Shown here piece by piece: positions 34,617 through 43,474 of a DNA stretch of 64,000 bases. The notes under the pieces are model-generated. The model was given only the letters and a program-made list of their open reading frames with translations. It was not told the origin of the DNA and searched no databases. Position 1 is the first letter of the stretch; the number at the start of each line of letters is the position of its first letter. Origin of the DNA: Shewanella maritima (GTDB lineage Bacteria > Pseudomonadota > Gammaproteobacteria > Enterobacterales > Shewanellaceae); assembly GCF_004295345.1 (NCBI RefSeq), contig NZ_CP036200.1, forward strand, positions 1,116,001 through 1,180,000. Reading direction: 5' to 3'. The translations under genes and the position numbers were made by a program.

Positions 34617-35525
34617 TTAGACCTCGGCATTCTTCGAGACCAGCGCACTCTTGCCAAGAAATGGGATCTTCTTGCGCCAGATCTTGAATGCTTGCCAGTA
34701 AATACGCGCAACTATGCCAAATGTCATCAAAGGAAAGCGCCAGGCAAAACTTCGTAAATTCGCTTTAGAAAAAGGTTGCTGTTTGAGTGCCATATTGGCT
34801 TCAAACAAACGCTGACGACCACTATCTAGGTTGCTGATACTGATAGAAAACTTATTTTCTGGTGGCAATACTCGCCAGCGATATTGCATATCGAGCCCCA
34901 TGAATGGCGAGACTAAAAAGTCTTTGTCTGTCATTTGGGTTGTCGATAAGTCCACTAAATAACAATGTCTTTCATTCCAAGGCGTGTTACTCACTTCAGC
35001 CAACATCACTCGCGCTTGCCCATCTTGATAGCAAAAGTAAAAATTAACCGGACTGAAGTAAAATCCAAAGTGGCGCACCTGTCCGGCAAACAACACCTTA
35101 TCAATACAATCTGGGTCAAAAGCCTCAGTTTGAGGAGCTTGAACGCCCTGCGACGCTTGTGGCTCTTGTGAAAAGCGGGATAGCTGAGTGCTATGCTGCT
35201 CAGCTAAACGCTTAACCACTGATATGACCCGCGACTTAAGCGCACTGGCACTATCTTCCGATTTAACTATCGCTAGCTCTTCGTCAAACTGCTTATCAAG
35301 CTGATTAAGGTAGTCATTGCAATTAAAACGTATTGGAGCAAAACCAGATGATGAAAAGCTGGCACTAAGCTCAGAGAGGTTATTTAACTCATCAAGGTCA
35401 ATTACTAACATGGCAAAAGGATAATTAAACTGATGCACACTAGGCGCAAAGCGTCTGTGCATGACACTGCCTCGATAAATGCCGCCGTTAAATTCGCAAT
35501 GCGCACTGTCAGTTTTCTTATCCAT
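34617..35525 (-). CDS. DUF1365 protein
   Basis: 302 residues of DUF1365 (GGIYRGSVMHRRFAPSVHQFNYPFAMLVIDLDEL; RHFGFYFSPVNFYFCY; EVSNTPWNERHCYL). The family is almost always next to an FAD oxidoreductase and a CFA-synthase-like gene, as here, and is believed to take part in acyl-chain modification; no reaction is established. Its start overlaps the FAD gene's stop by one base (35525). A central 30-residue Gln/Ser-rich stretch, including SQEPQASQGVQAPQTE, looks like an insert. Confidence 0.88.
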   Translation of the reverse strand: MDKKTDSAHCEFNGGIYRGSVMHRRFAPSVHQFNYPFAMLVIDLDELNNLSELSASFSSSGFAPIRFNCNDYLNQLDKQFDEELAIVKSEDSASALKSRVISVVKRLAEQHSTQLSRFSQEPQASQGVQAPQTEAFDPDCIDKVLFAGQVRHFGFYFSPVNFYFCYQDGQARVMLAEVSNTPWNERHCYLVDLSTTQMTDKDFLVSPFMGLDMQYRWRVLPPENKFSISISNLDSGRQRLFEANMALKQQPFSKANLRSFAWRFPLMTFGIVARIYWQAFKIWRKKIPFLGKSALVSKNAEV

Positions 35526-36793
35526 TAGAGTTCAACCCCAAGCATATTGCACACATCAACCGCGCTGCGCACACCGTCTTCATGAAAACCGTTATACCAA
35601 TATGCGCCAGCAAAATAGGTATTGTTTTTACCATTAATAAGTCCGCGCTGAGCCTGAGCATCGCTCGCTGCTTGATTAAATACTGGATGAGCATAGTTAA
35701 ACTTACGTAAGATTTTCGACTCATCAATCAGTTGCGTTTGGTTTAAGGTTACACAAAACGTCGGTGAGCCTTTAGGCAATCGCTGCAGAATATTCATGTT
35801 ATAGGTCACACTCGCAGGTCGTGACAACAGCTCCGCCTGGCTCGCCCCATCTAAACGATAGTTCCAACTTGCCCACGCAGCCTTGCGCTTTGGCAACAAA
35901 CCGGTGTCTGTGTGCAGCACTACCTCGTTGTTTTGATAAGCCAAATCACTCAGCAACCGTTTCTCATCATCACTGGCATCACTCAGCATGGCTAACGCCT
36001 GATCGCTATGACACGCAAGTACCACATCATCAAAAAGCTTAACTTCACCGTTATTAAGTGTAAGTTCAACACCATCATCGCTGCGCTTCACCTGCTTGAT
36101 TGGCGTATTAAGGTGTATCTTGTCCGCATATGGCGCGGTTAAACCTGGAATATAGCTGCGTGAGCCGCCTTCAAGGACATACCACTGCGGCCTGTCGCTG
36201 ACATTAAGCAAGCCGTGATGATGGAAAAAGCGAATAAAGAACTGCAGCGAGAATACCCGCATATCGTCAATACTTGCCGACCAAATAGCCGCGCCCATTG
36301 GCAAAATATAGTGCTGAGAAAAATACTCGCTAAAACCTTGCTCGTCTAAGAATTGCCCTAATGAGGCATAAGGAAAATTGTCTTGCTCATACAGTTCTTT
36401 GCAAATGCGGTTAAAGCGTAGGATCTCTTGTAAAAATCGATAAAATCTAGGGTTCAGTAAATTGCGTTTTTGCGCAAACATGCTCCAAAGACTATGGCCA
36501 TTGTACTCAAGCCCAGTCAGCGCATTGTGCACGCTAAAACTCATTTCAGTTGGCAACGAGCTCACGCCAATCTGCGCCATGAGTTTTTGAAATCGAGGGT
36601 AAGTGCGATCGTTAAATACGATAAAGCCAGTATCAATTGCATAACTTTTGCCATCGACTTCGACATCGACGGTTGCCGTGTGCCCGCCAATATAGTCATT
36701 GGCTTCAAACACAGTCACATCATACTGTTTACTCAATAAATAGGCTGAAGTTAAACCTGCAATACCACTTCCTACTACGGCTATTTTTTTCAT
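35525..36793 (-). CDS. FAD-dependent NAD(P)-binding oxidoreductase
   Basis: 422 residues. The N-terminal dinucleotide motif AVVGSGIAGLTSAYLL (5-20) and the ExxxxxGG segment VFEANDYIGGH follow the amine-oxidase/phytoene-desaturase-like pattern. FIVFNDRTYPRFQKLM and AGAYWYNGFHEDGVRSA are family-conserved. Likely an acyl-chain desaturase/oxidoreductase acting with the CFA-like enzyme; equivalents in alphaproteobacteria are linked to methyl- and furan-fatty-acid synthesis, which is an analogy, not shown here. Overlaps DUF1365 by one base. Confidence 0.85.
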   Translation of the reverse strand: MKKIAVVGSGIAGLTSAYLLSKQYDVTVFEANDYIGGHTATVDVEVDGKSYAIDTGFIVFNDRTYPRFQKLMAQIGVSSLPTEMSFSVHNALTGLEYNGHSLWSMFAQKRNLLNPRFYRFLQEILRFNRICKELYEQDNFPYASLGQFLDEQGFSEYFSQHYILPMGAAIWSASIDDMRVFSLQFFIRFFHHHGLLNVSDRPQWYVLEGGSRSYIPGLTAPYADKIHLNTPIKQVKRSDDGVELTLNNGEVKLFDDVVLACHSDQALAMLSDASDDEKRLLSDLAYQNNEVVLHTDTGLLPKRKAAWASWNYRLDGASQAELLSRPASVTYNMNILQRLPKGSPTFCVTLNQTQLIDESKILRKFNYAHPVFNQAASDAQAQRGLINGKNNTYFAGAYWYNGFHEDGVRSAVDVCNMLGVEL

Positions 36794-36876
36794 TTTACGT
36801 CCTGTTTGTGATTGCCTTTGTTTGTCCAGCTTATCTTGTAGCTAATTCAAATTATTCGAGTTTTACCTGCTTTGCC

Positions 36877-37824
36877 TTAAACCTGTTTCACCCGTTTAGT
36901 TGCTGATGATTTGCTATTTGATGTTAATTTCGGTCCAGAATCTTGCTTGTTACGAGAACTTTTGTTGTTAGCATCAGCCCCTAATAGTTTGAGCTTGATA
37001 AATGTCGGCAACATGCCTAATAACTTCAACATATAGGTGAATCGCCTAGGGAAATGAATATCATTGCGGCCAACTTTCATGCCTTGATAAATATAACTTG
37101 CTGCTTGCTCACTAGAGATGCGCATTGGCATCGAAAAATCATTTTTGTCAGTTAACGGTGTTTGAACAAACCCTGGATGGATGACACTGACATGTCGCTT
37201 AGATGCTTGGAGATCTACGCGCAAGCTTTCTGCCAAATAAGTTACTGCAGCTTTTGATGCGCCATAGGCTTGAGCACGGGGAAACGGCAAATAAATTGCG
37301 CTCGAACTCATTAAAGCAATGCGCCCATCCTCGACTAACAGCGGCAAAAAGGCCTCTAAGCAAAAACCTGTTGCAACAACATTAGTATTGATGACCCTAG
37401 CAAACAGGTCACTGTCAAAACGCGACACATCATCTATGTACTCGCAACTTCCCGCATTAAGCACAACTTGAGTGAGGCTTAGATTTTCATCGGCAATGAG
37501 CTGCTTTAGTTGCTCACCGGCAGATAACACCTGCTGCTTGTTGGTAATATCAAAACTAAGCTGATGAATCTTGCCTTGAACACAACCGGTCGATGAGTTG
37601 TTGTCGAACGAGATTGCACAACTAGCCGCCAAACATGATTCCTCCAGCAACGCTAACTTAGCGCTGTTGCGCCCGCAAGCAATGACCTGCCAACCCTGAT
37701 CAAAATAATGTTTTGCTAGACTGTAGCCAATGCCCGAACTGGCCCCGGTAATAAGGACACAAGGCATTGTATTTTGGCCATTAAACTCTGTTGAGCTAGA
37801 GCCTGCTATATATTGTTTACTCAT
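36877..37824 (-). CDS. Short-chain dehydrogenase/reductase
   Basis: 315 residues. Cofactor motif TGASSGIG (about 26-33), NAG (LNAGS) and the catalytic Ser in MSSSAIYLPFPRAQAYGASKAA with YGASK as the YxxxK pair. The C-terminal tail is Ser/Lys-rich and variable. The ATG at 37824 overlaps the preceding NTF2-like stop by 8 bp and has a GGTGG ribosome-site match; earlier in-frame starts would enter that gene. Substrate is unknown, probably an acyl-derived keto group given its neighbours. Confidence 0.85.
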   Translation of the reverse strand: MSKQYIAGSSSTEFNGQNTMPCVLITGASSGIGYSLAKHYFDQGWQVIACGRNSAKLALLEESCLAASCAISFDNNSSTGCVQGKIHQLSFDITNKQQVLSAGEQLKQLIADENLSLTQVVLNAGSCEYIDDVSRFDSDLFARVINTNVVATGFCLEAFLPLLVEDGRIALMSSSAIYLPFPRAQAYGASKAAVTYLAESLRVDLQASKRHVSVIHPGFVQTPLTDKNDFSMPMRISSEQAASYIYQGMKVGRNDIHFPRRFTYMLKLLGMLPTFIKLKLLGADANNKSSRNKQDSGPKLTSNSKSSATKRVKQV

Positions 37825-38386
37825 CTGTTGCCACCCGCTGTTTAATTTTGTTAATCGCCCAACCAAGCACAGGTATGTGTTGATAAACCATAGCTGCTCC
37901 ATCGAAGTAGTCCCTGTGGAACATCACCTTGTCGGCAAATTTGAGTTGGCTCATGCCTTCAACTTCAATTGGCTCACCCTTGGCGAGTTTGGGGTGTTGA
38001 TAGGTCATAGTCCAAAACACGCTGGCATGTCGAACATCTAAACTCTGCGGCTGACCTGAACTGATATCAACCTGGTGAATATCGAACTTGATGGCAAGCA
38101 CGTTTTCATACATGCCAGCAAAGTAGTGCTTCAGCTGTTGCAATCCTTTGATGTGATGAAGCGGATCTTTAAACTCGATTTGCTCGTTATAGACTTCATC
38201 AAGTAGGCTCAAATTATCTTTACCTAGCTTCTGATACATCGCGATAAAATTTGCAATAGCACTAGGCAGCTCAGCTTCAACGCCTTGAGCATTAATGCCC
38301 TGTACGCTTTCACTTTTAGCTAACTTAACCTCTGTGCCGTGCGTAGTGCTTGCTGGCACACTCGCTAGGTTGCTGGCATCAGCCAT
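37817..38386 (-). CDS. NTF2-like (SnoaL-type) protein, first gene of the lipid-stress operon
   Basis: 189 residues. The first 45 are a low-complexity leader; the NTF2-like fold follows (NFIAMYQKLGKDNLSLLDEVYNEQIEFKDPLHHIKGLQQLKHYFAGMY and WTMTYQHPKLAKGEPIEVEGMSQLKFAD). Members bind small hydrophobic ligands or act as isomerases. It is the first gene after the ECF11-like promoter (38484-38509) and overlaps the SDR gene. Confidence 0.82.
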   Translation of the reverse strand: MADASNLASVPASTTHGTEVKLAKSESVQGINAQGVEAELPSAIANFIAMYQKLGKDNLSLLDEVYNEQIEFKDPLHHIKGLQQLKHYFAGMYENVLAIKFDIHQVDISSGQPQSLDVRHASVFWTMTYQHPKLAKGEPIEVEGMSQLKFADKVMFHRDYFDGAAMVYQHIPVLGWAINKIKQRVATDE

Positions 38387-38397
38387 ATTTACTCCCT

Positions 38398-38444
38398 ATC
38401 TTTTATCGAACCGATCTTTTATCGACCTTATCTTGTATCGATCA
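38398..38444. repeat. Imperfect 16-bp tandem repeat upstream of the NTF2-like gene
   Basis: Units ATCTTTTATCGAACCG (38398-38413), a second from 38414 and a third, weaker from 38430. They lie in the transcript leader between promoter and start codon. Confidence 0.75.
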
Positions 38445-38483
38445 ACGGCCTGCTTCAAAAACAAAAAAATAACTGCTTAACAA

Positions 38484-38509
38484 TACGTTAAAAGTTAGCT
38501 CAAGGATCA
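38484..38509 (-). promoter_or_regulatory. ECF11-type (RpoE/ChrR) promoter for the lipid-stress operon
   Basis: On the minus strand TGATCC (-35, at 38504-38509) and CGTA (-10, at 38484-38487) are 16 bases apart. This matches the motif I recall for ECF11 sigma factors that answer to singlet oxygen through ChrR. It lies about 100 bases before the first start codon. rpoE and chrR themselves are not in this window. Confidence 0.65.
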
Positions 38510-38522
38510 GTTCATGTCTCTT

Positions 38523-38548
38523 TTTATCTCAAATGTATTTGAGATAAA
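38523..38548. promoter_or_regulatory. Perfect 12+12 palindrome upstream of the ECF11 promoter
   Basis: TTTATCTCAAAT (38523-38534), spacer GT, then ATTTGAGATAAA (38537-38548). It ends 14 bases from the -35 box, an activator position for the minus-strand operon. It resembles a MerR- or TetR-type site; the protein is unknown. Confidence 0.6.
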
Positions 38549-38817
38549 GCTTGCTCAGTCAACAATTTCTAGCCTCGCCAATTTTTACGCTTTGAAAACA
38601 AATTTCAAACACCTAACACACGTCTGCAAAACAGCTAACAAACACTTTTCGAAAACTCGCCCTCAAAACCGCCTCAATATGCGCCTTTGCTAGGTAGATC
38701 ACAGCATACAAGTGCAAAAAACATACAATGCGCGCCCTTTGAATTTTCATCGCAGCACGGTGAAGCCCAAGGTCTCAACCCTTGTGAAAACCAAGATCAA
38801 ACTAGAGCGCAGCATCC
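38549..38817. other. Gene-free stretch between palindrome and ygjV
   Basis: AT-rich. I see only promoter-like DNA for the plus-strand gene and no coding frame or hairpin. Confidence 0.5.
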
Positions 38818-39393
38818 ATGAATATTACTGAGTTTAGCTATCAAGTGATTGCCCAATGCATTGGCTTTATTGCCATGATTTTTGGCTGGCGCGCTTGCAC
38901 CCAAAACTCACACTCAGGCTTTATGCGCAACAATATGTTGGCATCACTGCTCACCGCAATACACCTAGGGTTAATGGGCAGCATGGCGGGTATGGCTAAT
39001 CAGCTGATTAATATGGGGCGCTTTACTGCAGGGCAAAGCAGGCGTTGCCGTACAGGGGCAAGGCCACTAATACTCGCCACAGGATTTAGTTTAATCGCCC
39101 TATTACAAGGGATTTTGTGGGCGCAGCATTGGAGCGAATGGTGCGCGGTTGGCGCTGGGGTGTTCAGCAGCTTTGCGGTGCTATATTTAGCACAAAACAA
39201 ACTAAAGCTGGCGTTTGTGCTTACCAACTTGATGAACCTAAGCCTTTCTTTATATTTACTTTCTTGGTCTGGGATGATTTACCAAGTTGTCGCAATCGGT
39301 TTGTTGCTCAAGCAAATTCATCTCGAAGGCGATGTTGAGGGTGAGATAAACCTTGAAGGTAGTGACGCAGGCATGGAAGCATCTAAAGCCTAG
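38818..39393 (+). CDS. YgjV-family inner membrane protein
   Basis: 191 residues with about six hydrophobic helices. QVIAQCIGFIAMIFGWRACTQNSHSGFMRNNMLASLLTAIHLGLMGSMAGMA is the YgjV signature, and NQLINMGRFTAGQSRRCRTG is a conserved basic cytoplasmic loop. Function unknown. The last 25 residues are acidic and unrelated to the family. Confidence 0.78.
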   Translation: MNITEFSYQVIAQCIGFIAMIFGWRACTQNSHSGFMRNNMLASLLTAIHLGLMGSMAGMANQLINMGRFTAGQSRRCRTGARPLILATGFSLIALLQGILWAQHWSEWCAVGAGVFSSFAVLYLAQNKLKLAFVLTNLMNLSLSLYLLSWSGMIYQVVAIGLLLKQIHLEGDVEGEINLEGSDAGMEASKA

Positions 39394-39545
39394 ATATTAA
39401 CCAAACCCAGGCATCAAGCAAACCTAGGTCAGCTCACAGGGCGAGTGCATGAGAGATTGATTATCAGCCATGTACTAAAGGAAACGCGCGGTAAATATTC
39501 GTAACCCCAGCCCGTAGATGATCCAACAATAAATTTGCAAAAAAT

Positions 39546-39569
39546 AAGCGGTGACTTACATCACCGCTT
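39546..39569 (-). terminator. Intrinsic terminator of the M24 gene
   Basis: AAGCGGTGA-6 nt-TCACCGCTT; read on the minus strand it is followed by ATTTTTTG. It sits 27 bp after the stop codon of the downstream-facing peptidase. Confidence 0.75.
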
Positions 39570-39595
39570 GGTTATTTATAAGAAATTTTGTCGAC

Positions 39596-40816
39596 TTAGT
39601 TGTCAGCTAAATCAAATGGGTCATCAATTGACTTCGCAGGCTTGGTAAACCATTTAGGACCATCAGCAGCCATATAGAAATGATCTTCATGGCGCACTCC
39701 AAACTCACCCGGTACGCATAACATTGGCTCGTTACTAAAACACATGCCAGCAGCAAGTGGCGTATGATCGTTTAATACCAAATATGGCCATTCGTGAATA
39801 TCTAAGCCAACACCGTGACCTGTGCGATGCGGCAGCCCTGGCACGTCGTAACCTGGGCCAAAACCCGCTTGCTCAAGCACAGTTCGTGCTGCTCTATCTA
39901 CCTCGCTACATGGCGTACCAATTTGCGCTGCAGCAAAAGCGGCTAATTGCGCATCTTGCTCATATTGCCAAAGCTCACGTTGGCGTTCACTTGGCTCGCC
40001 ATATACATAAGTACGGGTAATATCTGAGTTATAACCTTCAAGCTGACACCCGGTATCAATCAGCACAGTGTCATTCAGCTCAAGCGCTTTGGGCGACATC
40101 ACACCATGTGGATAGGCGCTGTCTTCACCAAATAACACGATACAGAAGTAAGACCCTTTTGGTGCGCCCACCTTAATGTGCGCCTGATGAATAAAGGCTT
40201 CAACTTCTTGCGTGGTAATACCTTCACGCAAAATACTTGCAGCGGCTATATGCACCGCAAGCGTCATATCTTTAGCGCGCTGCAATAAGGCAAGCTCGGC
40301 AGCTGATTTAATTTGACGACACTTTGCACTCACGCAGCTTGCATTAATAACTTCAACATTTGTGAGTGCTTTATCAACGCCATTGGCGATAAAAAAGGCC
40401 GCAGCTTCATCAACTGCGACTCGGTTGTGATTAAGCCCCATGCGATTGACGACAGTAGCAAATAGCGCATAAGGACTTTCATCTTCTTGCCAGGTATTTA
40501 CCTCGCCAGTAATTTGCATAAAGCCTTTTAGGGTGTCGAGTTCAAATGCTGGGGCAATAAACTCTAGCTCACCGTTTGCTGGCAAAATCGCGCCCACCAT
40601 ACGCTCACTTGGATACCATCTCAGGCCGGTAAAATAATAAAGGTTGGTACCAGCATTGAGGTACATGGCATCAATATTTTGCTCAGCCATGAGTTGCTGA
40701 GCTTTGGCGATGCGCGCCTTGAACTCACTTAGCGCAATCGGCTCAACGCCTTGAGTCATATTTTCCAAGGTCGCTAACGCCTGCTCTGGCGTTTTTCCAC
40801 CTACACCAATTGTCAT
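39596..40816 (-). CDS. M24-family Xaa-Pro peptidase
   Basis: 406 residues. Creatinase-like N-domain, then the pita-bread catalytic domain with the five metal ligands in LIDTGCQLEGYNSDITRT (two Asp), GHGVGLDIHEWP (His), SNEPM (Glu) and GVRHEDHF (Glu). The full motif set is intact, so a di-metal aminopeptidase P/prolidase activity is expected on X-Pro peptides. The ATG at 40816 is chosen because GGAG lies 7 bases upstream. It diverges from a second M24 gene at 41217. Confidence 0.87.
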   Translation of the reverse strand: MTIGVGGKTPEQALATLENMTQGVEPIALSEFKARIAKAQQLMAEQNIDAMYLNAGTNLYYFTGLRWYPSERMVGAILPANGELEFIAPAFELDTLKGFMQITGEVNTWQEDESPYALFATVVNRMGLNHNRVAVDEAAAFFIANGVDKALTNVEVINASCVSAKCRQIKSAAELALLQRAKDMTLAVHIAAASILREGITTQEVEAFIHQAHIKVGAPKGSYFCIVLFGEDSAYPHGVMSPKALELNDTVLIDTGCQLEGYNSDITRTYVYGEPSERQRELWQYEQDAQLAAFAAAQIGTPCSEVDRAARTVLEQAGFGPGYDVPGLPHRTGHGVGLDIHEWPYLVLNDHTPLAAGMCFSNEPMLCVPGEFGVRHEDHFYMAADGPKWFTKPAKSIDDPFDLADN

Positions 40817-41216
40817 TACTGTCTCCAATAATCTATTACGCACCTAGCTGCTCAAATCCGCTCGTAGCATCTGCTGAGACGAGTAAAAGGCTCAAACTAA
40901 TGAATCTGAATTCGGAAAGATAGCTAAGTGCATACACTGTAAAATTGCATACAATATATCATCATCTGCGAATATTGTGCTATCGTCAGCAGCAATCAGT
41001 TTTAGATTGGCAAGAAAACTAGCACATTAAGCACTGGCTGATTGTTAGAAGCATTACAAAAATATTAGCAATATAAGCTCTGCTAGCCCTTGCCAGCTAA
41101 GGTTTAATTGCCATAATAGCCTCACAATCTTCGCTCACGCTTTACTTATGTGATGAGCAGTAGCGTGACAAAAAATAATGATAAGCACTGCCTAAAGCAG
41201 CCCAATTGGAGTAGAT
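40817..41216. other. Divergent promoter region between two M24 peptidase genes
   Basis: Contains TGCATACA at 40929-40936 and again at 40946-40953 (17 bases apart), which might be paired half-sites, and AT-rich promoter-like DNA. No gene. Confidence 0.5.
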
Positions 41217-43004
41217 ATGCCTGCAACTATCGCCGACCGCCTAAGCCTTATTCGTCAATCAATGTCAGAGCAAGCCGTTGATGCCTTTATTATTCCCCGC
41301 GCCGATGAATACTTAGGCGAATACGTACCCGAGAAAAACGAGCGCCTATTGTGGGCAACCAATTTTACTGGCTCGGCAGGTATGGCAATTGTTCTTGCAG
41401 ATACTGCTGCGATATTTACCGATGGCCGCTACACTGTGCAGGTACGCCAACAAGTTGATGGCGAGCTATTTCAATACCTAAGCTTGGTTGATGATCCACA
41501 AGTCGAATGGTTAATTGACACCTTGCCTAGCGGCAGCACAGTAGGCATTGATGCACGCCTGCATACGCTTGCATGGTACAAACAAGCTAAAAGTAAATTA
41601 GACCAAGCTGGCATTAAGCTTAAATCAGTTGCGGGTAACCCGATTGATCAACACTGGCAAAACCGTCCTAGCTTGCCGCAAACGCCTATTACACTATTTA
41701 GTCATGAGTCAGCTGGCGCAGACAGTGTGCAAAAGCGTAAGCAGATTGGTGAGCTAGTGGCTAAAGCCGGTGCTGACGCAGCCCTTATCAGTGCACTAGA
41801 CTCATTCTGTTGGCTGCTGAACCTGCGCGGTAGCGATGTACCGCGCCTGCCAGTATTACTTGGCAATGCGATTTTATCTGCCAATGGCGACATGACCTTA
41901 TTTACCGACACCAGCAAGTTACCAGCGAATGCAGTTGAGCACGTTGGCGCAGGCGTGAGCTTTAAAGATGAGTCAGAGCTAGAGCAAGCCTTATTAAACC
42001 TCGGCGACATTAAGCTATTGGCCGATCCAAATACTGCCAATGCCTGGTCGCAGTTAACTGCTGAGCAAGGCGGCGCAAGCTTAATTGCAGGTGCAGACCC
42101 TGTTGCAATCCCTAAAGCACAAAAAAACAGCGCTGAGCTTGCTGGCATGTACGCAAGTCACGTGCGTGATGGCGCAGCCGTTTCTAAATTCTTAGCCTGG
42201 TTAGATAATCAAGTTGCTCAAGGCAACATGCACGATGAAGGCAAACTTGCCGATCAATTAGAGAGCTATCGCCTGCCAGATCCGCTATATCGCGAGCCAA
42301 GTTTCGATACTATTTCGGCAACCGGCGCCAACGCTGCCATGTGCCACTACAACCACAACAATGGCACGCCAGCAACCATGACGCCGAACAGTATCTACCT
42401 GGTCGATTCTGGCGCGCAATACCTAGATGGCACCACCGACGTTACCCGCACCATTGCCATTGGCGAGGTGACGCCAGAGCAAAAACAAATGTTTACCCTA
42501 GTGCTTAAAGGTCATATCTCACTTGATTTAGCCCGCTTCCCGAAAGGCACAACTGGTCAGCAACTTGATGCATTTGCCCGTCAACATTTATGGCAATACG
42601 GTTTTGATTATGACCATGGAACAGGTCATGGCGTTGGCCACTTCTTAAGTGTGCATGAAGGGCCGCAGCGTGTTGCGAAAAATGCCAACAATGTGCCATT
42701 ACTGCCGGGCATGGTGATTTCAAACGAGCCAGGCTATTACCGTGAAGATGGCTTTGGTATTCGTATCGAAAACCTAGTTGCCGTGCGCCCTTGTGAAGCA
42801 CTTAATGGCAGCGAGCGTGAAACCTATGAGTTTGACGCGTTAACGCTTATCCCAATCGATACCCGTCTGGTAGATAAATCATTAATGACCGCAACTGAAA
42901 TCAATTGGTTAAATGATTATCACGCTAAAGTTCAGCAGACCATTAGCCCACTACTTAGCGGCGACGATTTAGCTTGGTTAACTCAGGCAACGCGAGCTAT
43001 TTAG
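41217..43004 (+). CDS. M24B aminopeptidase P (XPNPEP-like)
   Basis: 595 residues, the long three-domain form of aminopeptidase P: two creatinase-like N-domains (residues 1-300) and the catalytic domain. Metal residues lie in LVDSGAQYLDGTTDVTRT (two Asp), GTGHGVGHFLSVHEGPQ (His), SNEPGYY (Glu) and GIRIENL (Glu). It removes N-terminal residues before proline in peptide turnover. GGAG precedes the ATG at 41217. Confidence 0.92.
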   Translation: MPATIADRLSLIRQSMSEQAVDAFIIPRADEYLGEYVPEKNERLLWATNFTGSAGMAIVLADTAAIFTDGRYTVQVRQQVDGELFQYLSLVDDPQVEWLIDTLPSGSTVGIDARLHTLAWYKQAKSKLDQAGIKLKSVAGNPIDQHWQNRPSLPQTPITLFSHESAGADSVQKRKQIGELVAKAGADAALISALDSFCWLLNLRGSDVPRLPVLLGNAILSANGDMTLFTDTSKLPANAVEHVGAGVSFKDESELEQALLNLGDIKLLADPNTANAWSQLTAEQGGASLIAGADPVAIPKAQKNSAELAGMYASHVRDGAAVSKFLAWLDNQVAQGNMHDEGKLADQLESYRLPDPLYREPSFDTISATGANAAMCHYNHNNGTPATMTPNSIYLVDSGAQYLDGTTDVTRTIAIGEVTPEQKQMFTLVLKGHISLDLARFPKGTTGQQLDAFARQHLWQYGFDYDHGTGHGVGHFLSVHEGPQRVAKNANNVPLLPGMVISNEPGYYREDGFGIRIENLVAVRPCEALNGSERETYEFDALTLIPIDTRLVDKSLMTATEINWLNDYHAKVQQTISPLLSGDDLAWLTQATRAI

Positions 43005-43043
43005 TAGCCCTAAATGTAACGTTCAAGCACGAACGACCGATTT

Positions 43044-43070
43044 AGGAGAGCTTAGGCTCTCCTTTTTTGT
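43044..43070 (+). terminator. Intrinsic terminator after the aminopeptidase gene
   Basis: AGGAGAGC-TTAG-GCTCTCCT (43044-43063) with a T-tract. Confidence 0.85.
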
Positions 43071-43102
43071 GGAAGATAAGTATGCGAACTCGCCAAACAA
43101 TT

Positions 43103-43194
43103 CTAGGGGGTATTGGAGCAAGTCTTTACGGCAAGGATGCCGTAGCGAAGCCATCAGGGGTGATTTTACGGCGGCTTGCGAATCTATCCCCTAG
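43103..43194. repeat. Structured palindromic repeat, copy 2
   Basis: Outer arms CTAGGGGG and CCCCTAG are inverted; inside, GCAAG at the left pairs with CTTGC at the right, GGCAAGGATGCCGTAGCG and GAAGCCATCAGGGGTGATT and ACGGCG form the core. Aligned by eye with copy 1 over about 65 bases. Confidence 0.8.
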
Positions 43195-43474
43195 AGTTGG
43201 TACCTCATTGAACAATCTTGGAATCACGGTAGCAATGAGACTGCTTCAACACTTGCACCATCAGCCATTTATTATCAATTAGCCCCACATAACCGTGAAA
43301 TTTATATTTATCGGCACTTGCTAAGGTCCATTAGTTAAAAACAGCAGTGAAAACTCTGATAAAATTCAAGCAATCGACAAAAGTTTGCTATACTCCGCGA
43401 CCGCAAAATGACGACTCGGTGTTGAGTGCACTAACCAATATGCGCCCAGACCCACGAATTAACAGGAAATCAGC

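Larger units (their letters stand above)
43005..43474. other. Intergenic stretch with repeat copy 2
   Basis: Holds the terminator and the palindromic repeat; the remainder to 43474 is promoter DNA for the helicase gene. A frame at 43067-43282 lies across the repeat and is not believed. Confidence 0.6.

Noticed and set aside
43067..43282. Plus-strand open frame of 71 codons across repeat copy 2
   Set aside because: It runs through the palindromic repeat, has no family similarity, and the start lies inside the preceding terminator.
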